From Microvelia longipes (taxonomy: Eukaryota; Arthropoda; Insecta; Hemiptera; Veliidae), in contig JACMZG010000008.1 of assembly GCA_018340805.1 (NCBI GenBank), positions 13,980,038-14,044,037 of the forward strand: a stretch of DNA of 64,000 bases. Direction: 5' to 3'. The position numbers and the translations under genes are program-made. A model generated the notes under the pieces. That model searched no databases. It was not told the DNA's origin and was given only the letters and a program-made list of their open reading frames with translations. Position 1 is the stretch's first letter. The number at the start of each line of letters is the position of its first letter. Of this stretch, positions 1 through 15,700 are shown piece by piece.

Positions 1-509
1 GAAAAATTATCAATCAAACGTACACACAAAGTTAAAGAAATCAAATTAAAACATATATTAAATAGCAATTGATCTGAATTGATTTGATAAAAATTAATCA
101 AATAAAAATTGTGTACTCAAGTTTCCCTGTAACCCTGGAAATACACGAGTCTTACCGATTATAACTGACAAGCTTACTATTTTCTCCGCTACATTGGGGG
201 ACCGACACTGCTACAGAATAAATAAATCCCTGATGCTGGACCCCTTGGTTTTTAAAATTGTATGAAAAAGTGTGTTTAGTGAAAAAATATGATTTAAAAC
301 ACGAAAAATTCAAATTAAAAATCATTAATATTATTATTTTATACTCTAGCAAGCTGTCTCCAAAGTCTAGCTATTGTAGTCTTCGTCTCTTTTTTACCAT
401 ACCTTTATTTAATTTCTTTTACATGTGGTCTTTAAATCTCCTGTGCCACAGTAAATTCAAATATTTTGTTCCAGTATATTCTCAAAAGTTTTCCTTCTGA
501 CTAAGAGGA

Positions 510-574
510 AAACTACAGCCCTACCCAGATGGCTGTAGGGCAACATGCAGATGGCTGTAGGGTCTGCATGTTGC
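510..574. repeat. two interlocked short inverted repeats
   Basis: CTACAGCC pairs with GGCTGTAG around an 8-11 base loop (about 512-538). Immediately overlapping it, GCAACATGCAGA (540-551) pairs with TCTGCATGTTGC (563-574). The phrase AGATGGCTGTAGGG occurs twice. It lies about 70 bases upstream of a TMEM94 exon. Confidence 0.6.
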
Positions 575-641
575 GTTGATATAATTATTATTTGGAATTG
601 ATCTCTCACAATGTTAGTGTAATATCAGTGTTTGTTTTTAG

Positions 642-3600
642 ATTCTCTATTAGGAGGATGTGGTGATATGAGTAGTGATGTTGCTTCAGACATAGAAGGA
701 TGTTTTGAGTTACAATGTAATCAAATATTTCTTGGCATGGTGACAATGCAGTATCAGGCTCAGGCTGAAATGGTAAACTATTCCATTATCCTAAAAATTA
801 ATAAAAGAAATAATTTTTTCTTATTAATTAAATAAATAAAGATACTTGTTAAAAAAAATTAAATGTAAATATATTAAAATTCATAATTATGTAAGTAAAG
901 TAAAGTAAAGTAAGTAAAGTCCTGGATAATTAACAATCTATACCAACACTTATTTGTGAATTTACTCAGGTTCAGTTGATAGAGCAGTTAGAGCGAGCTT
1001 GTATCAGATTTGTTCACTTCAGTAAAGAAAATGAGTTGAGGTCCAGAGTATTTTCAGAGAAGATGGGACTAGAGAGTGGATGGAATTGTCATATATCATT
1101 GCTTAGCAGGTACTCACATGCTCTAATTCATTTATTTAATTCATTTATAATTTATTTTCTAATAGTATCAGAGACAGTACTTGTTTGAGGGCTTATCGTT
1201 ATCTGAAGGTCTGTCGCAAATTATGCAGATAGTTTTTACTTGTTCAAAGTAGAATCTAACCTTATATAATATAATATGATATTTAACTTTATATATGTCC
1301 GATCAGTATGTCATAAATATGTCAGATAAAAGTTTTTTATGATATGTTAGTAAAATCTGTAATATTAGTTTTAGGATTTGCATTCTTATGGAACTAATAC
1401 AAATTAAAGAAATATTCTTTATCTCCAAAACGGTTTAAAATGGATTTTTTGACTACAGTTAGAGAAGACTAAAGCAGCTCTTTGCATCCTTAATATTAAT
1501 ATATATGGTATTTAAATTATATTCAGCTTATTAGCTTAATTAGCTAATTGTTGATGCACTGGACTTGAGAATCAAAGTTAGTAGTAAGATGTCTTGCTGG
1601 TTGGGGTTTTGGGACTCAAAAAATTTTATTTATTGAAAAATGTTTTAGTGTACTTAATGATTACTATTTAATAATTTAGAACTGTTAAAAAACTTTAGGA
1701 ATGAAAATTAGTAATTCTCCTGGTCACCCCACCAGATTTATAATTCTTGGTTCCTCTGATTTACATTAAGAATCAAAATAACTACTCGGGAGAAAAATGT
1801 ATAATTTTACTGCCTAGTTGTTTAAATAACTATATTACCATCTAAATTAATATACTGTAGGCAATAATTTATTTTCAAACCAAGTTGGTTTTGTAGTGTG
1901 ACAAGAAGGGCATTTTTTGCTCTATTTTGAGTTTAATTAATTGCATAATTAGTGGAGCTAGCAATATTAACTATTAGAGGTGCTGAATATAACTCTAATC
2001 TGATTTTACTCTGATTATTGTCAGTTTCCTCTCAACTTTTTTCTCAACCATCAGCTGTTTCTTTATTACCTTGTACCAGAAAAATCTAGTGATGATGTAG
2101 AACTTGAATTAAGGTAGTAATTACTTGGTATAATACATACTATTATAAAATTTTCATTAGTAAATGACACTAATGTTTTACTTAACTTGGGCTCTTCTTT
2201 TGATAATTACTACCCTATTACCTCCTTCAATTTGCTACATTCCTTGAATTTCTTTAGTTGGTTGCAGCAGGTAGTTGCAGATTACCAAGAGAGTACATAT
2301 ATCAAATTTATTTACTTGATCATATTATCCATAAAAAATAAGTTCATACATTCTTTCTCAAATTAGTACGGAGTAACCAATTTAAGAGATACTCATACTT
2401 GTTAGTACACAAATTACTAAACCATCATTTACTTTAAATAAATGTTGTGTTTTATATTTTTACTTGTTTCATCTCATTGGGTTTATGCTACTAATTGATA
2501 TATAATTTCATATAATTTGTTTTTAACAAATAATTTTTGTTTAATTCAAAGTCAATTAAACATTTTTTATCACTGGTTTATTTTTACTTATTAGAACTAT
2601 TGGGAATTTATAATTTTAAGTGTTAATAATATTTCTGTATGTCGATATAAATCTTTACTTGGCATTATGTTAGTGAAATGAATATTTCATTTCATAACTA
2701 AAATAACTTAATAACTAAATAAATTAATAACTTTAACTTAACTTTTTTTTATTTTCAATCTTATTACTAACCTTTCATAATTTTATTATTATTATTTATT
2801 CATATTTAAAATTGTTAAAGTTATTCTTTTTTAAACATTCTGACTTAATTTCATTTATTCTTTTTTTATGATGTTTATTGAAAAAGTACTATTAACATTC
2901 AATGTTGTGTACTAACCTTTATGTTGGGATGTGTGTGTAAAGCAGTGAGCCCATAGTGGAACAAACATTCATTAATGAAGAGCAAGATGAGAAGTGTGAT
3001 GTACTTGACTCTTGTAATGCTACCACAGCATTACTCCAGCCTCCGTGCTCTGTATCGCTAGCTAAACGGTACGTTCACTCTGCCACCACTGTGATGTTGG
3101 TTTGGTGTGGTTTGGTACCCCTGTCTTTTGCTTGTTTCCTATTTTTATTAATTTTGACCTTCTTATTATTTTAATATTTTCTACTATTTAAATTAAAATT
3201 TAAACTAGTTTTTACCTACAAATAATTGGGAAAAATGAATGAAATGAAGTAGAAATAAAATTTTCGATATAATCAATTTAGCAAAAAAGAGCTAGAAATG
3301 TTGAAATATTTACTTTAATAACAGTGAAAGATAATATTACTTTTATGTTGAAATTGTAGAGAAAATTGTTTTAATTTCTTTTAGAGCAAGAATCATGAAG
3401 TGTGAAGGATGACAAAAAACTGGCAACAAAATTTATTTTCAAGAAGAACATTTACTTAGCCTAATTTATACTTGATTTTTTGGCTTATATGTTAATGTTG
3501 GGTAATCCCCTGTGTTATATTCCCAGTATCCTAGCCCAATCTTAATATAAAAAAGTGAAGTAAAACACAAATATGACTATAATTCGAACATCAATAAACT

Positions 3601-6600
3601 AGGACTAATGTAGGAAAGTCTTTTTATATTCTACTAGGTAAAGAACTGATAGAACTTCAGTAGTGTTACAATAGTAAGTAATGTCAATGATTTTTTAACA
3701 TTAAACTTTATCAAGACTTTGTAACAGGTTTTTTCTACTAATCTGATAAAATGTGCTGATGAAGTTATCACTGTCAGAAACCATATGGTTTAGTTTTCCA
3801 TATATATTTTTAAGAACTCATTTTCATGATTTCCAAAATTTGGGCGACTTAGAGCTTCATACACCTAAATAAGCCATAATACAATTAAAATTCTATTTTT
3901 TACTTTGTATGTATTAATTAGTATAAATATGGTTTGGATTGGTATTAAATCCTGCACCAGATCGCACAGTTTTTATTAACTAAGTTGTTTGAAAATTTTG
4001 TGTGGTAAGATTGAGTTAGTATTATATTTATGTGTAGATTAACTAAGTATTTTGAATTCCCTCTTCCAACATTTCTATTGGTATAAATGCACGTGAATCT
4101 TTGTGAAAGCCTGTTGAGTAAAAACAATTCTGTGAAATCTGTAGTCTTTCTTTTTACTGAAAAAATTTAAGTATTGTATGGATGTGTCAGGTAAAGCATG
4201 TTATATATATGAGGTAACTATTATTTTATAGATTCTGCTCTATTTAAGACCACTTTAACACTTTCACGTTTAATTCTATTTTTATAACAATATTAACCTC
4301 TAAATTTTTTTCAGTGTAATATTTTAAATAAGTTTTAATAGTTGTATAGTTGTAATAGTTTAAATTTAATTGAACCAAGGAAATAATTGATTGAAGCATA
4401 TTTTCAAATAAACTTTTTAATTTTAAAAGTGGAGTATATACGGGGAAACACCCGTATATATATTTACTGATTGACATCAGTAAATATGATGTCAATGCAC
4501 CTTTATATTACAACTAACTTGTATAAGCAAAGATGATGGATACCCGTTGCAAAGGGTATATATGATCTTTGGAATAAATATGTTATTTGCTATGTTGATG
4601 TTTTCCTTAATGTTGTTGTAATGCTTATTGGATCAGATTCCAGTTTATCTATAAGTAACAACTCATTTTTATTCCTTTTTGCATGTGCATGATATAAGTT
4701 ATTAACAGTTTTTTTTTAAAAAAAGCTTTTTAATATTTTAGGCAAGTTTTAAACTTTATATATTGGTGTTTGCTTTTAAATTAAGTTATTTTAGATTCAT
4801 TTTCATTCAAGTCCCCTAGTACACCCATTGGTGTGCTTGCTCTGAACACATGTATCCTGATTCATTTGATCTTACACGATCCTGCAAAGCTGGCTTGTTT
4901 CACGGGTTTGCTCCTCTAGGGCCGCCTACCAATGTAAACAACATTAGCCTAGAAGCAGTGACAAATTAATATCAAAATTAAGACCATTTTTTAATTTATT
5001 AAGTTAATTAATTTAATAATAAGTTAATTAATTGATTAATTTTTTAACCATTTTTTAAGACCATTTGTAAATTTATGTTCCTTTTTAAATACGTTTAGTA
5101 TTTAAAAAGGAACACAGCTGTCCACAAATTTTTGTCACAACTTATTTTTGAATTTGAGGTGTGTTTTCCAATAAGAGCTATTCTGTTTTATTTAATTAGC
5201 TCATAATATATCACAAAAAGATAAGTGTCTTCCATTTATTGTTGGTCAATAAATTTTGTCTTGGACCCCGTATGAAGGTGACTACCATATTTTATTATTA
5301 ATTATTGTAATAAGTATTTATTACAATTGCAATAATTCTAGATAATTGCAATTCTTTTGTTAGTACCATATTTTTTTATATATAAATACGTTTTTATGGG
5401 TTGAAGTTAAATAAATAATACTAATTATTCAGATATAATATAATTTAGATTGAGTATTCATGAATGCTATGAAATAACAATATTAAAAAAACATTGTTCT
5501 AAGTAAAGAGAAATGATAAAATTCTATTTAAAAAATAGTTTGCTTTAAAAAGGTGAGATAGGATAAGGAGTGAACGAGATTCAAGTGTTGTGGAACGGGT
5601 GAAATAACCTGACTCACCCCCACCTACTCATTAAACCCCTTGTAGCTGTAGGGACTTTTTTCTTCCCTTTTACTCTATAACAAGCGTTGCATTTTCTCCC
5701 ATCCAGCTGATTTTTAGTCTTGTGACTATGATGTTGAAAGTTGTAGTGCAAGGTTTATAGTTAAAGATAAATACATTATTAAATTGTTTTGACTTCTTCT
5801 TAGTAACTTGTTTTCACTTTTTTACTACTTTGATTTTTCATAACTTACCTACTTTTTACTCGATTTTTTATTATCATTTAATTGTCTTAACTGGTATCAC
5901 CTTGACTTATTAGAAAAATTAATAATAAATTAATAGGTTTTATTTGATAACAATCATTGAAATGACTTATTTTTTGTTCTTGATGTGAGCTAGATTTTTC
6001 CTAATTCCTGTCTTGGTTCTGGTTAGTGTTAAATATAAGGAAACATTAATTTAGACTGAATATTTTTAATTTAATTCAGTTTTTTATCAGTTTCTTATCA
6101 TCTACATACAAAATCCAATATGGGCTTCAATAAGGATTTAAAAAAGTTAAATTCACTTATTGTTGCTATAATTTGGTCAAAAATTAAATTGCCATTGTTC
6201 TACAATGGAAGTTAAATTGGTGATGGACTTATAATAATTTTTATTATGGATAGCGTCAATTAATTTATATTGTAGTCTACTTATAATAATACTTTAAAAA
6301 TAATATATTTATAATATTCACGGAAATCACTATAAGATTTGATAGAATTTTAATAATAGATATCACGGATATCACCAGAGGTTTTCATTATTTACTTTGT
6401 TGTTCACTCATGCTAGCAGTTTAGACAATGCATATTTTGCTTTTTCTTAGTTAGCATTAGTTTTGCTTTTCTTGGCTATGATTATGCCTCCTTGTTTGGA
6501 CAAAATTGCTCTAATGCTGGGAAAATGTTTAGGGACTTATGGAGAAATATTACATACACAAATAAATATTATATAAGAGAAATAAATATGGAAGTTTAAA

Positions 6601-6694
6601 TTATCAATCTCTATTGTTAGTGAACTTAGAAGGAAAAATGATCTAATGAGATTAGATGTATGGAAGGGAGGGGGAGACTCATTCATCAAAAATG

Positions 6695-6736
<42 letters not shown>

Positions 6737-9700
6737 TAAGTGGAACTGTCAGTACAGTTTTATATGTAAAAATGCAGTTTTATAAGTAAAAAGTAAAGTT
6801 TAGCTTAGCAATTATTTTTAGTATGCATATACAATAATAGCTATTTTTTTGTATGTGATTAAACTCGGCAAAAAAGTTAAGGCTTAATCAAATCAAAGTT
6901 GTTTGAATAAAATCTTAGAATAATACTATATATAAAAGGAGCACTACTGATAACAAGAAAGGCGGTTCACTGGTGGTCTTAAGTAGTGCTGCCACCCTAA
7001 CTATATACAATTTTCTTATAAAAAAGTTGGCAATACTTCTGGTTGGTGAATTATTATGTTCTATTATTAATTAATTATTGATTATTCATAAAAATACTAA
7101 TATAAATATTGGTGCATTACAATATTTTAAGCATTTTAAATTGTAGTTTAACGATTTTAATTAAAATTATATTAAAAGTAGTCCTCGTCAACTAAATGTA
7201 GACTCTTGTATTCCGCTATCCTTTTACCAGATAAAACTGGTTTTATTGAATACTCAGCAGATGTTTTATGATCGTTCTTTACGATCTTTTTTCATTAATG
7301 GATATTAATGACACATTTTTAAAATAATGTTTTGTTGTTAGGGTGGTACCCCTACTTATGACCACCAGTCAACCGGCTTTCGTGTTATCAGTAGAATTAC
7401 ATTGGGTTTACGATCCTGTGCTCCTTCTATATTAGTATTATTCTAAGAACAAATTACACTATTTGCAAAAATGCTTTTATTTAATTATGTGTAAAAATAA
7501 GAAAACAAATTGTTTTCAAAATGAAATTTAAAGAAAACTTATATAATGATCATATTATCACTTCTATACTAATAAGATATCTTTGTTTTAAATTAACTTT
7601 AACCTCACTTGCAGTGATCAGATTCAATTTATTTATAACTAGTTCTATGAACTAGTTAACTATTGGAGTTTTAGCATGTATGCCACAATGATAGAAATTT
7701 GCTAACGTATAAACTAGTTTGTTAAGATCATAATACATTTTTTAAAACTATTTCAGTATTAACTCATTAAATACTTGCTTTTTATTGTGGTTTCTGAAAC
7801 ATTTTCATTATTGTTGTCTTCACAGCAAGCTTTTTCATTTCATTTCTTTTTGCATTTCAAAAAAAATATAAGTTAACAATTCTTTATTATACGTTCTGTC
7901 GATTCATTTCTTTGGTTGAGGACCTGTTCCTGATACAAAATTTGTGTCACAGTTAAACGAACTTAAGAAAAACCTTAATTACTGGTTTAGCAAACTCCAT
8001 GAATTTAACAACCAATTTGAATAAGCCACTACTGGTTTCTAGTTTTTGAATTTTTACTTTTCCTCATTGATAACATGAATGAATGAATGAATGAATGAAT
8101 TCATTCATTCATTCATTCATTCATTCATAACAGACATGTGTGTCTGTTATAATTGTTTCTCTCACTGTGTTTTAATAGTGTTGAAACTTGGTACAAAATC
8201 ATCCTTTTTTGTGATGAACAAGTGCACAAAGTTATATTTTGATATGGCTAGTTCATCCATGGTTTTCCTGGATCATTGGTGTTAAGCATCATTGTTCATG
8301 AATGGATATTATCCATTCATTAATAGCTTGTTGATCTTTGTTATTAATAAAAGTGTGTTTGACAAAAATCTTGTTTAGAGGTTCATTGGAAGGATCAAAG
8401 AACATTAGTGCTTCTGCTCCTTGTGATATTGGTGCTGATCAAAAAGTTCTTCCTCATCAAAAGTGAGTGTCACATGTGTAATTTCAAATAAAATTTATGA
8501 TCATTAAAATTGAAAAAGAAAACTGAAAACTTGATAAAGTTTTCTTGGGGTATTTAATTACAAAAAGCAGTATTTCATAGGCACAAATCACAATTACATC
8601 AATAAAATTAAAACAATTACATCAATAAAATTAAAACATATAGTAACATTAGAATTATGAAGATTAAAGCCTTTGATGGTGACTGCATCAAAATATTATG
8701 ATGAATCCGATGTTTTGTTTCCATTGAAGGAGGCATTTTCAGGGATGTAGGACGTAATTTTTTTGTTGGCCATATTTTTTCTAGCAGGGAAAAATGTTAC
8801 TAAAAAAGAGTGAGAAATACATTTACGCATTAAGACAGCGGACTCAGGTTCTGCCTTATACCAACTAAACCTCCTTTAACCTATTCTGGAACCGTTATTC
8901 ACATTATTTCAGGCTAGAACTTATCTTAAGCAGTCTGACTCCCTCCCGACTTACCCCCCTCTTTCTCCTTTTGTCAAAGCTTTATGGTGGGTCCAGGCAT
9001 TGAAACGACTAGAATTTATGACAAAACCTGACAAAAAATTAAAATAAAACAAATACATAAGTAATAATAATAGTAATGTTCTCTTATATTACATTATCTA
9101 AATCTAAATTCACATTTTTTGGCTGGCACGGTGGTGTCAGCAAAAATATTTTGCTGACAAATTTTTTAGCATGACAGTCATGATTGTGTCGGATGATATT
9201 AGCCCCTATATCATGGTTAGATTTAGTCTCTCCCTTGTCAATGAGTCCAGGGTACTCAGAAGACTGATGTTTTTATAAATTTAGAATCCCAATTTTGTAA
9301 AGGTAGAACCTAAAATATCCATGCTCACTGAGGAGCTGGGTTATGTTGAAACCTACTTCTTCATGCTTTCAATTTACCCATAACTTGATATCTTCAATTA
9401 GGCACCATGTCCAGTGGCTTCTTGTCTCCTCACCCCATTAAAATTGCCACTACCCCATGAGGACATCATAGATGAACATTTTATGTTCTACAAAACCGAA
9501 CTGATAATTAAAATATATGTAAAGAGTATAATTTCACAAATCTTATAAATGAACCCAAAGAATAAAACAGGAAAACCCTCAGGTTATTATACCTTTTGTA
9601 TTAAAGTGCTAGACCAACTAACTTTACCCCCTCCCCACACTTAATTGTGGGGTTTTTTATTGCTATTTCTTTATCACTATAACTTACTAAAAACCCCTCG

Positions 9701-12700
9701 GTACAAAAGGAGCCAATCAAGTACATATGAATATTTTTGGATACATTTGGAACTTCTGAATATTCTGAAGTTTCCTCTCCTAATTCCTCTACGTTATCAG
9801 AGAACTTTATTTTAGCTTAAAGTAACCTTAAATTGACAAAAAAGTTAGAAATTTCCCACACTGGTGGGTATAATATAATAGGCTTATTTGATATTTGAGA
9901 CTCCTAAATTTGTCAATGTGTGTCATATAGGGAAAGTCCTCTGATATTTAACAGAAAATTGAAAGAGGGAAATATGTTAAGTCTAAAAACAGACGTTTTT
10001 TTAGAAGTAATTTGGAGATTAAGTATGAAATTACCATTTCTAAGAATACAATAAGGGTTTTTTATCTAGTTTTAAGTCTACCATTAGTCTTTACAAATCT
10101 CTATAATTTCATTTATTATAAATTTTATTCCAATTTTTACAACTCTAAAAATGTGTTGCCTCCTCACAGACTACCAGTTGGGAACCACTGTATTAGAGTA
10201 ACCCTAAAAACCAAGGTGTATTTTCTTGAACTTAGCATTTTTTGCTCTCTATTTTTATTATTTGGCATCATTAGTAATGCAAGAATAATAAAAAGTAAAA
10301 TTCATAACTAGTGAAAATGTTATGATTGTTAAAAGCATGACAAATGAACAATAAAATACTCCTTCCAAATGTCTTAAATTAAATTAAATAAATTATAAGG
10401 GACCATATGCGGCTACATTGTTGTAATTTTGTATAATTTGTTCCCACATGGACCTTAGCCTTGAGTATAGCGAATTTTCAAAAAATTATATCTCCCGGCT
10501 TGCGGGCGATTAGCCCGCAATTATTTTAAAGACCTGTTAAATGCATATATTTTATTATGAAAGATTCAAATTAAAGTTGTGAATAATGTTTAGGAGTAGT
10601 TTGGAAGAAGAGATGGAGTCACAAGCTTCTATTCATGATGGATGGCAGAGTATGAGTTGCCTGACTGATAGTACTGAGAGTGCTCCTATCAATCTACTAG
10701 ACCTGAGGAACAGGGTATTGTATGCATTTCTATAACTCTAAGTATGATAAACTACCCCCTGTATTGTTATGTTTTTCATAACACATCAATGCTACATATT
10801 TAATTTAATTTATAAATAATAAGGAAGCATCAGTGAGTGTAATAGATTTATAAAAATAAAAATGTCGCTCTTCCTCTTCAATAATTTTGTATTAAAACTA
10901 ATAAAACCTATTTCCAGTCTTACGGTTATCATTAGAGTCAGGTGATAACAGAGTTGCCTTAATATAACTTTAATTTGTGATTTATCAAATTTTAGATCAT
11001 GAATGTTGCTTTGACTGTGCCTAAAATGTTTCTTTGTGATTCTAGGCCAAACTACCTCGAGGTATAGATCATGTGCGACCACACCTTGAGCAAGTGGATA
11101 ATGTACCTCTTCTTGTTTCTTTGTTCACTGATTGCACTCCTTCTACTACTAAACAGATGATAGGTATTATGCAGGACTACGGCAGAGTTGTTACTGTCAT
11201 AGGATCTTCTGCTAATGTTGATAACTGTGGTGTCTTCCTTAAAGCAAATGCAAGGTACTTACATCTTGTTAATAAATAATATAATTTCTAGGTTGCTGGT
11301 CATTGTTTCCCATTTTTTTTTAATACAATAAGACTTTACTTTTAATTAAATATAGCAAGACTGTAAAGAGTATTATTATTTTCCCAGAAGGGACCAATCC
11401 TATATTACTGTAATTTAAAAATGGGAAACAACGACCAGCAACCTAGAAATTTGACATTCATCTATTAGGATGAGAATAAAACAGGTCCCATAACCAACCC
11501 TTGGGGCACTCTGGATCCAATTGGAAGTTTCTTGCTTATCTGACCATTGACTTTCTACTCTTCCACTTGAGAAAGATGAAAAACCTGTTGTAGTAAATAT
11601 TTTTTGGATTCTTGGTAGTGAAGAAAGTCCATATTAGTCTAATATCTTGTTTAAATATGTATAAAAATGATATAAATATTGGATATTATATTGTGACACT
11701 TTTCTGGTCTGAACTTATCATGTTCATTTTAACCAAATACTTATTTTAATTTAATTTAAATAATTTGAAAATAAAATCTTAAAATTATGTTGTTTAGCTT
11801 AATATTTTATTGTAACCTCAATGAACACATTGGTATTATCAAACTTTTTTTTATTAATCTTAAAGGTCCATTTATTGTTTCAGTGTAAGCATGGAGCCAC
11901 TTTATCCACAGGTTTGTCAAAAGGTTCAAGTTTATAAGAATACTGATGAATGTATTTCTCCTTGCCACCTGGGCCAGAGATTGAACTCATTACCCTGCTG
12001 TGTATCTATATCTAGGCAGAGGCCTGTATCTCTTTTCCATCTTATTATGCATGTTAGTATTCATTCTATAGTGACTATTAAACAATGATATAGTGATATG
12101 ATATAAAGAAAATATAGTTTAATCTAAACCTAGGAGTTTGATCATTTATCTAGCATTTAAAGTTCGCCACCTCTTAAACTCACTTATATTATTATAAAGC
12201 TACTTTTTCAAAATATTTCAAAAGTTAAGGCAGTAGAGTTATGAGGCTACAGTATAGCACATGGTTATAATCAGTTGACAGCATGGGAAAATAGTGTTGA
12301 GGAACCAATGAGGTTGGCCTGATATGACATTGTGGGTGTGGTTTAACATCCAGGACTAACCTTATTGGCTTCCTCACATTATTTTCCCTTGTTGTCAACT
12401 GATTGTAACCTTGTGCTATTTTAATATTTGGGTTGGTTTAAAGAAAATGCTGTTGATAGTTATAAACCATTAAAATAAAGTTGAAACCAATAATAAATTT
12501 AAAAAAAACATAATATCTTTTACAGCATCATTGTTCTTTTTAGAATTGTCTTGTAATCGTTACATATATGTAGAGGCATACGGGTTATTATATACTTTAA
12601 CTCAGCTTTTATTGTAGGTATATAGGAAAAGTATTGTAAAAATTCGAGAATGAGATTTCATTAGAATATGTTTTAGGAGATTTAAAGATGATTTGAGTGG

Positions 12701-15700
12701 ATTTTATCATGTTGTTTGTCTATCAGTTTGTGTGAGAATGTAAATCACACATAAATCCTGATGTGTTGAAGCTTAACTAGGCAAAAGAATGAAACATGAT
12801 TTTACTTGTGCATTTTCAGACAATTTTTATTTTATATAAATATGATTTGTAGATATCATGGTTTATAAGAAGTCAAAATATAAATGTTGAATAATATCTA
12901 TTAGCAGTATAGCCTTTAAATTAAGTGGCTAAACTAACATTGGCTGGATATCTGTATACAATCTACCAGCTTGTTGGTCATCCTACCACTCTTACCTCAC
13001 CTCTCACAAAAAATGTAATATGACAATTTAACACCTTTGTATTGCACTTATTATTATGGAGTAATGTTATGGGTTGCAGTGTCGCCACTACATGATGTGC
13101 CTGTGGAATGCACTGCAGTTGTGGGTCTGTTGCTGTGTCGCTGTTTCTGTTATGCAGTTGCTCTGTACTTTACTTATACTTCCTCCAATTTTCTCTATAG
13201 GTAATAATTTTTCAAAATTGGTACATTTATTGAACAAAATTTAATGATTTTTACTTTTACTCATGTATTCCGTAGGTATTTAAATAGTATTGTGCTATCT
13301 GGATTTTTTTATGACTCCAGTAACCTTCACTAATGATTTAGCAAAAGTTTCGAAAATTCATAATATGCAGAAAAATTTGTCAATCAGTTTGAGATTTGGC
13401 ACACATGTAGTTAGTAAATGCCTTTTATTTTATTAATTTGAAGATATGTTGTGTTGATGTGTTGTTAGGTCAAGTACTGTGGCTATGTTGTATGGTGATA
13501 CCTCTGATGTCTATAACTCTTGTATTTGCACCAACATCTCCAAAAGTAATGCAGAGACCTGGAGCTAAGAACAATCATAGGGTTGATACTCAGGTAATTA
13601 TTTAAAATAGTGATACTTGTATCACATTCATAAAGTTAAAGTTTAAGATAGGGGACACAATATAATTGTGCGAGAGACACCTAGGAAATGTAACAAGCGA
13701 AATGCAATGCTACATCTGGGAACTGTTCCATCATTCAAATGATGTATGTTTTGCTTGCCATGCATGATAGCGGTAAGAGAGCACTGCTCATCTCTGGTAA
13801 ATACTTCACTTTATATTCTTCAGAATTAATTGAAGGTCAGAGTGAGTTCAGGCTCTGTCAGTGCCCTGATGAGTTAGACGTTACGAAACAGAGATGTAGC
13901 ATTGCATTTTGCTTGTTACATTTCCTAGGTGTCTCTCGCACAATTATATTGTGTCAACTATTCATATTTTGCAAAACTCGGTAGTATCAAATGATTTAAG
14001 ATAGTGTGCTCTGAAGCTGTGTTTTTTAATTTTTGTCAAGAGCCTGTTGTGCTCAAAATACAGTTTTATTATATTTGTGTTAAGGAGATAGTTTAGTCTA
14101 ACCTATGTAGCATACTAAACAGCATGTACTTAGTAAAATAATAAAAAGTATCTTCTCAAAATGAATATTTAGAAGTATCAACAGTAAAGCCATACATCCT
14201 TTAGTGTTAAATAAGGTCTCTTATTGTCTGAAGCCCTTATAGGCAGAAGCTGTTTAAGTCTCTAGACTACCTGCTGTTTTTTTTGAAGTCCATATATTGG
14301 CTGTTGCTGTGTTGTAATGTAATTTTCATTATTTCATTCATAAAATATTGAGTATGGGGAACCTCAGAACTTTTCCTTATCACATCAGATTCGCATTAGA
14401 ATATCCTTATCACTTTTCTTGTCTTTAGAATATACAAGTAGTTAAATTTATATAGCAACAGGTCTTCGAACTTGCTTCCCTCATCCTCAGATAGAAATTA
14501 CATCTGTTTCATTCCCAGCGGTCACCTGGCACTGAACACGCTCAGTGCTACTTAACTTTTATGATCCTACAAAAATCACAGATATACTTTTTGTTTTAAA
14601 ACAGAACTTGGTATACTTATTTACTACGTAAAGGTATACACTTGTACCGAATTTCAACTCAATAAGATCATTTTCTAATTTCTTACAATTTAAAAAAAAT
14701 GTACTCAAGTCATTTGATAACTATTGAAGTAATACTAATAATGAGATGAAATTTGGCCCATATGTTAGTCATGTACATGTGTGCCAAATCTCAATTGATC
14801 ACAGCATTTTTCCACGTTATATGGTTTTTCATAATTTTTGCTGAGTCGTTATTGCGGATTTATGATGTCATAAAACAATTATTTTCTGAATAGCACAACT
14901 AAACCTATAGGCTGATTTTTGTACAAAGTTTCAACTCTCTAACATAAGTACACTGGGAGCTATGATGATAACAGACAGACAACTTTGTGAAAACTACTCA
15001 GAAGGTCTTAAAACACCTGAAATGGCTAATTCCGGTGTCATCCTAGTTTTGGTTTTTTTCTAACACAATAATTTTCTTATATACCTTCGGTATAAATGAG
15101 GAAAAGTAAAAATATTAACTCTCATTTCTTCTTAGAACTTTTTACTTTTTATTATTTATTCTAGAAGCAGAATCATTTAGCTACAACAAAATATCATTTT
15201 GACCCAAATATACTAAGCTATGCCTGAGATAAGATTACATTCTTAATTAGGAGTTGACTCTTTGTGCATTGGTTTTAGCATAAAATATTTACAGGTAGGA
15301 GTGTTTATTCTATGGTGCTATGGAGGCAAGATGTTAGTGTCAGTATTAGTGATACCATTAATCTACACACTCACATTAACAGCAAACTGTCCGAAATTGG
15401 ATGCAAACCTGAATATAACGTGTCATCCCTTCCTGCCTCTGTCATTCCACACCAGCCTGCCTCCTCAGGTGTTTGCTCTTCCTCTCTACAGCTCTCAGAC
15501 TTTAGCCTTCACTCTAACTCTTCTACATTTAGGTAATTAATATTGTTAATATTTTTCATAAGTTCACTCATAATTGTGATAGCGGTTTTAAGTTCACTCA
15601 TGAAAGCCTATCTTGGTTAATAAATGGTTATCCTTCCTGTTTTATGAAAAATAGGAAGTAAAGTGATGCCGCTTGATAATAGTTTTAAGAGTAATTAGTT

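Larger units (their letters stand above)
3069..8378 (+). other. long TMEM94 intron, mostly featureless AT-rich DNA
   Basis: This 5.3-kb intron holds a TA microsatellite (about 6695-6733), one terminal-inverted-repeat element (6914-7447) and a GAAT/CATT palindrome (8078-8131). I saw no exon with coding character or conserved peptide elsewhere in it. Confidence 0.6.

Noticed and set aside
3748..3800. CTGATGA followed by GAAACCATATGGTTT in a TMEM94 intron, hammerhead-like
   Set aside because: A good palindrome follows GAAA, but the segment between CTGATGA and GAAA does not pair as stem II, and no stem I can be drawn.
10012..10311. Open stretch of 99 codons inside a TMEM94 intron
   Set aside because: It has no ATG start, has low-complexity AT-rich composition, and lies between two well-supported exons of the same gene.
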